From Siphonodentalium dalli (Eukaryota; Mollusca; Scaphopoda; Gadilida; Siphonodentaliidae), in the NCBI GenBank assembly GCA_032622095.1, contig CP136069.1, positions 156,479,043 through 156,543,042 of the forward strand: a stretch of 64,000 bases of DNA, in the 5' to 3' direction. Positions within the stretch are counted from its first letter, which is position 1, and each line of letters opens with the position of its first letter. Below are positions 33,885 to 44,300 of this stretch, piece after piece. The notes beneath the pieces were generated by a model, which was not told the DNA's origin, ran no database searches, and saw only the letters and a list, made by a program, of their open reading frames with translations. A program made the position numbers and the translations under genes.

Positions 33885-34010
33885 TAGTAACATGGTGCGA
33901 CATTGACGGCTTGGAGTTTATGTTCAAAGGAGTCACAAAGAGACGAGGTTGAACATAGGCTCCAAGCCGTCAATGTCACACTATGTTACTGTCAATCCAC
34001 CATGATGATT
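33885..34010. mobile_element. Palindromic MITE around AAGCCGTCAATGTC
   Basis: Arms GTGCGACATTGACGGCTTGG and its mirror CAAGCCGTCAATGTCACAC flank a loop TCAAAGGAGTCACAAAGAGA. The outer arm GTGGTTTGATAGTAACAT matches ATGTTACTGTCAATCCACC. Confidence 0.65.
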
Positions 34011-34617
34011 TATATGTTCTGCCGACAGTCCTGGTCATTCATAGCAAATTGATATTTATTCCGAATAATGATCAGCAAAAAATGTCGAAGTTTCCTAATG
34101 CTCTCTCCATAATGTTCTTCAGCGTAAATCATGAAAATTGCAGGCCAGCGAGAGATGATGAAACGGTTGTCTTGGTTTCCATTATATGTTGACGGCTCTT
34201 GACGTAAATATGGGATATGTTGCGCGGCTCTCTGACCAATCATAGTTGTTGTTTCTTACTGGAGGCGGAACATCAACTCACATGTTGAGATTATCATTGA
34301 CATGTATAAACATACCCGGTACTCGGAACAAGAATTAATCGGAATGTATTTAAATGATACAACCAGAGAATAGCAAATACTGTGTTATTTTCTTTAATCC
34401 TTTCATGATGGGACCTGAACTGGTGCAGCATTAAACACCCTGTGCTAGTGCATTCTTTTATATAAATGTGAGTCTCCCATAGGGACCCTCGCATATATAA
34501 GAGAATGCACTGGCTTACAAGGTCAAGGTAAATATTGTTAGGCCAAAGTATTCTCTTATAAATGCGAGGCTCCCATATATAAGGGAATGCATTGGCACAG
34601 GGTTTTCAGGCCTGGAA

Positions 34618-36522
34618 AATATCAAGGCGGGCTGCGCGCCTACAGCCCACCAAGGCAGGCTTTTAATAGCCCGCCTCGTCAAAAATAGGAAATTTATTAA
34701 GTTATTTTATCGTGTTTTACTGCATCGAAATTGAAAAGATTTAAATTATACAGTGTGTGCCTGCGTGATCTCTGCAACAGATGGTAATGTCAAATGGCGG
34801 AATTGTTAAATTCCGGAACAAAATGTTCCGTCAATCGGATCGTTTGATTGATTCTCACACATTTTAAGGACAAAAAAAATTATTTCTCTTCATAAGATTG
34901 AGCTTACAATATATTTCACTGGATAAAAAGCAACATATAACTGTGGATAGTGAGAACCAAATGACACCGTCTCGATTTATTTCAACCTTTCGTTCCGTTT
35001 CCGGTTCCTATCAGAGAAAATTGTATATCACTATTTAAAATCGATAGTTTTCTCGCTTCGATTGACAATCTTAATATAATGAGCTAATGTCTCTGGAGAC
35101 AACTTGGACAAGTTATCAATCACTGTGGTGAATATTCTTGTTTACAATGTTATTCAATTATTAAAGTTGAAAAACTATTCTCTATGTCCCCAATGCAAAC
35201 ACTCAGTAAATCTATACCGAGTGACTTGACTGCTGGAAGCAGCAATCTGCAAAAGCGGTCTTGTCATTGGTTATGGAATATGGATTACATTGACAAATAA
35301 AGCAGTCATTTGTAACTGTATTCAAGTGTACATATACTGGATTTGACATTCACAACTCTAGACATTTTTTTTGTCTACATAACAAAACTAATTTAGATGA
35401 AGTTAAACGTCAAAAATAGACAAACTAAGGGCAGTAGTAACTATGGTATATAGGGCTTCACGGTATTTCGGTATTTAGTCATATCGCGATACTGTTTTTG
35501 ACACCGTGTAGTCGGTTTCACTTTATGCAAATAGTCGGTACATCGTAGGCGCCGGTGTGGATATTAATATCGACGATATCTCTATCAGTGTCAAGTATTT
35601 AGCAACCATCGACACCTCTAATGCTGAGACAAAGGCCATTGCTAACGGCTTCGGTTTAGCGTTGTGTAAAAATTAATTATTTCTCACTGCTCCATAAGCG
35701 TTTGTCAACACACTGCGGACAATCATGTTGGTATGCCTTATTGCATGGGCGGCAATTGTTGTGTATACAGGCTGTTCTCAGCTCAATATTGCTGGAAGGT
35801 TTCCTGGTCAAATACAATAAGAAATGTGTGGTGTTTGTATAATCTGGAGACACAATGACGCGCATTCAACAGCGCCACAAACGCTTATGCATTAGACGTA
35901 TAATGCGCTAATTCATTAGATAATTTTTGAAAGGTATATAACTACATGGCCAGATATCAGTCCTATACATCGAAATGGATAAGTTAAAATCAGATATGGA
36001 CTTCTATGCTATGCTTGTCACATTAGTTATCTTGTTTTGTTTGTAAAATATGAAATCAATACATGTTTGCTGTTATTATTTACATGAGCAACTGTTAGCG
36101 TCATTTTTAATGTCATAAGCGACACGCAGTTGGTAGGGAATTCCCGATTACGTCAGGCACTTATAAATATATATATCCGTCATATAAAGAACGAAACTCA
36201 GGACCATTTATATTAATTATTTATTTTATATACCTGTCAAAGCAACATGTGTTCATAATTATCATTATCAAATCAATAATGCTATATTTTTGTCTGCTTG
36301 CTATCATGCTCAACAAGTTCTGCTCAAATTTATTGGTGACGATATTTAGTCATATCGCGGTATCATTTTCAATACCGTAGTCGGTATTAAAATCCGGATA
36401 CCGTGAAGCCCTAATGGTATAAAAAAATCATAACTGTAAAAGTTGAGGAGGGCTATAGCCCTCCTAGCCAAATCTAGGAGGGCTATTAATAGTCCTCCTG
36501 GATTTTCTAGACCGCCAGCCCT
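34618..36522. mobile_element. hAT-type element (outer of nested pair) with 8-bp TSD
   Basis: The left end is AGGCCTGGAAAATATCAAGG; the right end reversed is AGGGCTGGCGGTCTAGAAAA. The TSD GGGTTTTC is identical at 34610-34617 and 36523-36530, and lies in the A1 sequence 'GCACAGGGTTTTCGC'. GC-rich subterminal motifs (GGCGGGCT, AGGAGGGCTAT) repeat at both ends. A second hAT (35451-36413) lies inside. No transposase ORF is left. Confidence 0.78.
35451..36413. mobile_element. hAT element (963 bp) with TAGGGCTTCACGGTAT ends
   Basis: Ends are TAGGGCTTCACGGTAT and ATACCGTGAAGCCCTA. The TSD ATGGTATA is identical at 35443-35450 and 36414-36421. Subterminal 'GTATTTAGTCATATCGCG' occurs at both sides (inverted by context). 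A short - strand ORF at 35677-35865 is not recognised. Confidence 0.88.
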
Positions 36523-36925
36523 GGGTTTTCACAAAATTTCAGGAAAAATATTTTTGCCTTACAGGAACAGACACTGACTTTTACCCTATACTATGCATGG
36601 GTGGCTAGCCAAATTGATTTGAGATTCGATTTGATATCGACATCAGCCTCCCCGATTCAATATAGGATTTGAAATCTACCCAAAAGAGCCAATTCTCAGG
36701 GCCCTACAAATGAGTGAATTTGTGATAAAACATTGAATTTCACCAAATGTCAAAGCCACAAGTGGAAATTAAAAGGTTTTTCATCACAAGTTTATGAATC
36801 TCCTGATATAGTTGCGGAACATTTTGAAACGAGCAGATGTTCTGTGGTGGTTTCTCTTAGCAACAAGGAAGAGCACTTTGTTTAGAAGATTGTAGTCCGG
36901 CAGCTACCGATGTATTAGTAGGTAG

Positions 36926-36964
36926 TTACTTAACATGTGACATCGACCCCGATGCTGCCGTCAC
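36926..36964 (-). CDS. ADF-H gene exon 5: C-terminal 12 codons and stop
   Basis: The exon follows acceptor TTGTTACAG and reads VTAASGSMSHVK then TAA (36928-36926). It was found by looking for an in-phase end to '...IVMDK'. The result 'KVTAASGS' fits the usual end of coactosin/drebrin ADF-H domains and aligns with 'LEEAAGTKSKV' after domain 1. It is too short to be found by length alone; phase and similarity support it. Confidence 0.78.
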   Translation of the reverse strand: MTAASGSMSHVK

Positions 36965-39900
36965 CTGTAACAACAAGAAAAGATAACATTATGTAGTGAA
37001 TAACCTCAGCTCGGGTTATTATCTGTGTGTGTGAACATATGTGTGATGTTGAAAATGTTGAGCACAGTAAAGATTCCGTTGTAGCACACCAATACATTTA
37101 GAAAAAATATGTTACTTCTTGTGGCTGCAGGACATTTCATACCATGGACGGTTCATACAAAGAGTTTCATACCCTCTGGGATTCCATACCAGGCTTCTTG
37201 ACATTTTGTGCTAGGTGTCTGGAAGTTTCGTATAAGAAGCTTTAGTGCAATATTGTGTATTGCTTATATTATTACCGTAGGTTTCCGTCGGATGTTGTCT
37301 CCGATTCCCTTCCCGAATATATTAACAATCTGATATATCCATACACTCCCCGGCGAACATTTCGTTCAGGTCAATCGTCCCTTCTCTGTCCACAAGGTGT
37401 CAATCATATGACCATCGGCAACAGAGCTTTCTCTGTAGCCTGTCCCAACAGTTGGAACTCCCTATCAAATGAAATGTGGTAATCCTGTTTGCTTACCGAT
37501 TTTCGATCTTCATTGAAAACTCATATTTACAACGACGCTACCCCGACACAAAAAAACTAACAACAAAAACTGTTTATATATAATTCCACATATCTATTGA
37601 TTATTTTGCATGTGCATTTATTGTGTATTTATATAATGTGTAAAGCGCTTAGGGCCCCTTATGGGGGATAGGTGCTATATAAATATTATTATTATTATAT
37701 CTCACCTTATCCATAACTATCTGTTGTGATATTTCTGAGTCATCAGACGCAAAGATGGTAACATGACATTGACCTAACACATCTTGAACTACTCCCTTAT
37801 GAGTTGGTGCTTTTGCTCTAAACATTGGTTTTACAGAACTACCTAACCTGAAATAAAGAAGCACCTAAGAATTTAACCCTATCATGAGGTTCATGATGGG
37901 AGCTGTGCTGGTGCTAGTGCATTCTCTTATATATTTCAGTCTCCTATAGGGAGCCTCGGATATATAAGAAAATGCACTGGCTTACAAGGTCATTGTAAAT
38001 ATTGTTAGGCCAATGCATTCTCTTATATATGCGAGGCTCCCTATATGCATATATAAGAGAATGCATTGGCACAGGGTTTTCGCAAAATTTGAAATTTGAA
38101 ATCCAAGATGGCTGCTGGCGACCATATTTTTCAACGAATTAAAAATAAATTGTTCGCTTCCATCTATAGGTCACCCTGATGATCCATATAAACTCTTTGG
38201 CCTTATCAAACATATCAGCTTGGGCTCAGACGCATATGAACTATATAGCACATGATAATGGGCTAACATATCCATACTGTGAGCTAATTATTTGGAGATT
38301 TGCAATCCTAATTTCTGTGTCTGACCTATAAGACAAACGGTGCACACTAGCTATTAAATTTATCAGTTAACTCACCAATTAATAAATACAAATTTAGTAG
38401 TTTCTATATCGTCGACTCGATCTGATACTCTATACAGCCCATACATCACATGATCATCTAGGAGGTGTGTTTTAAGTTCGTCGATGTCCCCGTCACCTTT
38501 AGCACAGGCCTCTATTGGTCCTTTCGGGTTACCATCTCGATAGTTTGCCAGCATCCACCGACAATCTGTGTTATCGTATCTAACATCCATTATGTAATTA
38601 TGAACCTCATTGTCTATCTCAACTTCAGCTCCTGCAGTAGAAACTGCCGCTGTGGAGAATTTTGATTGGTTATTTCTTTTCGGCAGTTGAGATGATGTGA
38701 AGCCACGTTGTTGTCTCCCTTCCGGAGACTCTATCACCTTTGATTTTGTGCCTGCCGCCTCTTCAAGCTGCAATTAAAAGGTCCATTATGGTTATAAGAC
38801 TCAAATTATACTTAACATAATAATGCCAACCTTTATTATTCCGGCGATAAAATAGGACAAATAATACATACCTGTTAGTAGTCCTGTTTGGCTCCTAAAA
38901 AATTTATATGTCTTAAAAAAAACTTATTGAAGTCATAGAAATTACCACTTGGATAACAAGTAAACTATTTTTCATCCAGATCTGTCCAGATAGGTGAATT
39001 CAAAGACAGTCCAAAAATTCAGATTGGTACAACAGGAATGAATTCAAAATTAGAGAAAATTAAAAGAAAGCAAGCAGTTTTTGTGGGTGCTAAATGCCAA
39101 AAAATGACAATCAAAGAGCCGTAACTCTGGTGAAAATGTCCAGCCGGGCCTTGTTTGCAAACTCGTTTCAGATATTCGCCATGTGAACTCACATGCTAAA
39201 AAGAGCATCGCTAGGGCATGGTAAAATATGCCCATGGCAATTTCAACAAAGGGCCAAACGAGTAATCCATATACCAAATTTGATAACAATCAGAAAACTA
39301 AAACTAAAGTTATCCAGTCGAATAATAGAACATTCCATGTATACTGTTATAACTGAATGGGAAATTCCATTTAGTATAGAAAGATTAACCCTTTCATGAT
39401 GGGAGCTGGTGCAGCATTAAAGATCATGTGAAAGTGCATTCTCTTATATATGCGAGTCTACAATAGGGAGCCTCGCATATAAAAGAAAATGCACTGGCTT
39501 ACAAGGTCATGGTAAATATTGTTAGGTCAATATATTCTCTATGGGAGACTCGCATATATAAGAGAATGCATTGGCACAGGGTTTCGCAAAATTTCAGGAA
39601 GCTCCAGTCAAGGATTAATGCACTCGAGCCAAGAGACATACCTGCTGGTTGATTGTATCCTTATCAAAATCATCCACAGTGCTTGTTTCAATGAGTAAAT
39701 GGAATGGATGGAATTTATCTTGTATACTTCCATGCACCACTCCATATTTCCCCTTCATAGCATAAGGCACCTGGTCTCCAATCCTAAAATAAAAAACGAG
39801 AGGCCGATCACGATCGGCAGATGTTTAACCCATACCTTGGCGATAGTGATCAGCTATTTTCAGTTCTGACACGAAAATCCATAAGCCATAACTCTGTTTA

Positions 39901-41332
39901 AAATATAAAAAAATGGATCAAACCCAAATTCGAAATCTATCTGTATTTTGGGCTGAGAAATTCACATACAAAATTTACATACATCTCAATAAAAGGAGAT
40001 ATATCAGATGAAAGGTATTTCTGCTAAGTATAAGGAATGTTGAGAATTAAGGGTTCATTTTAACCACAAAAATCCATACAAGTGAAAGGGATATAATAGG
40101 AGAATGATTACATGAAAAATATACAAATGCATAAAATTGATGACAAGGGTTAACAATTTTAACTCAATAAAATTAGGTACAGGTATGTCACTGGAACACT
40201 GCATTGATATCATAAACCAGAGAGCTGTATGGAAATACAATAAACAACAGATAGTTCTCTGTCCAATTACAGCTTCCACTGTGCCCTGACAATATGATGG
40301 CTAAAAATAACTCTAATTTCCAATAATACAAGTTAATCTATTCTCTCTCTCAGTGCTAACTGATATCACAGGGGTTAGCTGCTATGGTTCTACATGATAA
40401 GCATAAAAATATCGAATCTGTTCAATCCTTAGTTAAAAAAGGGCCACAACTCTGGTATAAAAAACAGGATCTAACCCATATTCAAACTTGATCTGTATTT
40501 TGAGTTGAGAAACTCACATACCAAATTTGGTTCCTATCAGACGATAACTGGTTGAGCTATCGAAGCATGGATGAATTCTATATCAAAGGGCCATAACTCC
40601 ATTAAAAATAATCTGATCAAACCCATATTCGAACTCGAATTGTATTTTAGATAGAGAAACTCACATACCAAATTTGGTTCTCATGAGATAATATTTTTTT
40701 TAGTTATCGTAGCATCCATGAATTCTAAGTCGAAAAAGGGCCATAACTCCGTAAAAAAAACTCGGATCAAACCCATATTCGAACTCGATCTGTATTTTGG
40801 GCTCTGATACTCGCATACCAAATTTGGTTCCGATCAGATAAAAATTGTTTGAGTTATGACAGCATGCGTGAATTCGAAGTCGAAAAAGGGCCATAACTCC
40901 GTAAAAAAAACTCGGATCAAACCCATATTCGAACTCGATCTGTATTTTGGGCTCTGATACTCGCATACCAAATTTGGTTCCGATCAGATAAAAATTGTTT
41001 GAGTTATGACAGCATGCGTGAATTCGAAGTCGAAAAAGGGCCATAACTCCGTAAAAAAAACTCGGATCAAACCCATATTCGAAATCGATCTGTATTTTGG
41101 GCTCTGAAACTCGCATACCAAATTTGGTTCCGATCAGATAAAAATTGTTTGAGTTATGACAGCATGCGTGAATTCGAAGTCGAAAAAGGGCCATAACTCC
41201 GTAAAAAAAAACTCGGATTAAACCCATATTCGAACTCGATCTGTATTTCGGTCTGAGAAACTCATATACAAAATTTAGTTCCGATCGGATAGAAAATATT
41301 TGAGTTATCGCACCATGCGTAAAGTGTCCACG

Positions 41333-41371
<39 letters not shown>

Positions 41372-44300
41372 GGACGGACGGACGGACGCACGACGAGTGG
41401 TCAATCCGGACGTCGACATTATGTTTACCATACTATGGTATGGGTAAACATAAAAAGGAAAATAATTGACCCATTTTGTCAAGTACTACTTGCTTCAAGT
41501 AGACATACATAAAGATATATCATAGGCCCAACAAAATTAATGCTCTGTTTTCCAGACACTGCCCCCTATGGCACACTGGGTACTTTTTATGGCCCACCAA
41601 AATAAAAATTATAAATCATACTGCCGCTTGGCATCTCAATGCAATGACCACTACTGACTGTAATTTAACTGGACACATTTCAACTTTTATTTGATATTTC
41701 CCTTTGTTATTTATAACATATAAGTTAACTTTTTTGTTTCTTTAAACTGTATGTATGGTACTTGGCCCGTCTTGGGTTGTAAAACAGACTGAAAGTCATT
41801 TTTCACGCCAACAATGTTTTTGATAATTCGGGACTAAGCATATAAAAACAAGAGCATTGCTAGGGCGTGGCAAAATATGCCCTTTAGCCATTTTGAATTG
41901 TACTACCGCAAAATAAAATAATACTTTGAGCTTACATTTGAAGAAAATCTGATATACCCCTAATTTCAATGCCAAAATGCGGTCAAATTCTAAGTCGAAA
42001 AATGGCCGTAACTCATGTAAAAATAATTAGACAGGACCTATATTCGAACTTGGCCTGTAGTTTTAGCTGGGAAATACACATATCAGATCAAATAATCAAA
42101 ACTGGAGTTATCGGTCAGAAACCGAAATGTTATGAAATTGGTCAAATTCTAAGTTGAATAAAAGGTCGGTAGACCTCATGTCCGCCTCTAAGCGTGGGCT
42201 TGATACGACCGTTGTTTGCGCATAAAAACCTGTCTTTAGTGCTAGTAAACCTACATACCAAATTTAATTTCATTCAGTACACATTTACTAAAATTATCAT
42301 CCGGAAACCTCAAATTGGCAAAAATTCTAAGTCAAAAAGGGACATAACTGTAGTGAAAATTGGCGGGCGGAACCCGAATTCGAACTTGACCTGTGTTTTG
42401 CTGGGAGAAAGACACATACCAACTTTGGTTCAGATCAAATAATCCAAACTGGAGTTATCGGTCGGAAACCAAAAATGTTAACAGACGGTCAAATTCTAAG
42501 TCGAAAAAGGGCCGTAACTCATGTAAAAATAATTGGACGGAACCCATATTTGAACTTGGCCTGTATCTTTAGCTGGGAAATACACAAACCAACTTTGGTT
42601 CAGATCAAATAATCCAAACTGGAGTTATCGGTCGGAAACCAAAAATGTTAACAGACGGTCAAATTCTAAGTCGAATAAAAGGTCAGTAGACCTCATGTCC
42701 GCCTCTAAGCGTGGGCTTGATACGACCGTTGTTTGCGCATAAAAACCTGTCTTTAGTGCTAGTAAACCTACATACCAAATTTAATTTCATTCAGTACACA
42801 TTTACTAAAGTTATCATCCGGAAACCTCAAATTGGCAAAAATTCTAAGTCAAAAAGGGACATAACTCTGGTAAAAATTGGCGGGCGGAACCCAAATTCGA
42901 ACTTGACCTGTGTTTTGCTGGGAGAAAGACACATACCAACTTTGGTTCAGATCAAATAATCCAAACTGGAGTTATCGGTCGGAAACCAAAAATGTTAACA
43001 GACGGTCAAATTCTAAGTCGAAAAGGGGGCATAACTCTGGTGAAAATTGGCGGACAGAACCAGAATTCGAACTTGACCTGTCTTTTCTGCTAGTAAACCC
43101 ACATACCAAATTTAATTTAATTTGGTTCACTCTAACTAAAGTTATCATCCGGAAACCTCGGACGGAAGGACGGACGGACGGACGGACGCACAGGCTGATT
43201 ATAATAGTCCTCCGAACCCGTTGGGTCGGCGGACAAAAGGATTATTTAGGACATTACATGTAAAAATAATTGGACGGAACCCATATTCGAACTTGGCCTG
43301 TATCTTTGGCTGGGAAATACACATACCAACTTTGGTTCAGATCAAATAATCCAAACTGGAGTTATCGATCGGAAACCAAAAATGTTAACGATAGACAGAC
43401 AGACAGACGGACTGATAACATAATACAACCCTTTTTTCAAAAGGGCGTAAAAAAAACCAGCCAGTTGGAACATTTTGGTCATAAAAAGTGGAAATAAAAA
43501 CCTCCCTGCTGGGAAATTTTGGTCGTAAAAAGTGTAAATAAAAGCCTGCTTGCTGGGTAATTTTGTGAGTAAAAAAATATATAAAAACCTGCTTGCCTGC
43601 ACTTTTTGAAGAAAAAAAGTGTATGAGAAACAAATAATGAACTTTGTGTGGCCTTATTATAAGCAAATGAACACCACCAATAGCAAGCTATATGTCCACT
43701 TAAAATAATTGGGTAACAAGAGCAATATACAGAATCCCCTATAGAGGTGACGAGATGAGGTTTATTAATTTTCTGAGGTGACTTAAATTGAAGGATGGTC
43801 TAATCCGGCCTGCGATGACTAGACGAAACGTGTTGCTTGCAGATATCCTTCATGCCAATGTAGTTAATGGCTATACCGAAGATCATACACAACCAATCTA
43901 AGATGACAACATGCAGGGATGGACATACAGTAATGCCCTAAATAATCCTTAACCACAGCAGAATTATATGTAATTTTTCAGGATTTAGTCGGAAATATGG
44001 CTTGTTGCCATTCATCGGAAAGCTCTCACTGGCTTGTTGCCATTCATCGGAAAGCTCTCACTGAGAGCTTTCCGTTGAATGGCAACAAGCCATATTTCCG
44101 ACTAAATCCTGAAAAATTACCCATAATTATTCTGCGGTTAAGGAGTCAAGTATTTAGGGCATTACTGTATTTTACACTCTAAAGGCCATAACTTTGAACA
44201 GAAGATATGAATGGAAAAAACCTAATACATAGGATATTCTTCCATTCATGAGCATACTAAATAAAGATCATTCAAACATGACCTACAATGACTGAGATAC

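Larger units (their letters stand above)
33000..34393. other. Intergenic with tandem repeats and a small palindrome
   Basis: Besides the features at 33583-33781 and 33885-34010, nothing was identified. The overlapping ORFs at 34010-34243 are in AT-rich non-coding sequence. Confidence 0.45.
34394..36545 (+). mobile_element. A1-type hairpin MITE interrupted by nested hAT elements
   Basis: It begins TTAATCCTTTCATGATGGGA with two cores, then at 'GCACAGGGTTTTC' it is broken by a hAT element (34618-36522), and resumes 'ACAAAATTTCAGGAA' at 36531. The final part up to the expected TTAA is missing. Confidence 0.72.

Noticed and set aside
40700-41482. 260-codon repeat protein gene on the - strand
   Set aside because: The frame is the translation of the 150-bp F array and a GACA microsatellite; no start context, splice sites or family match.
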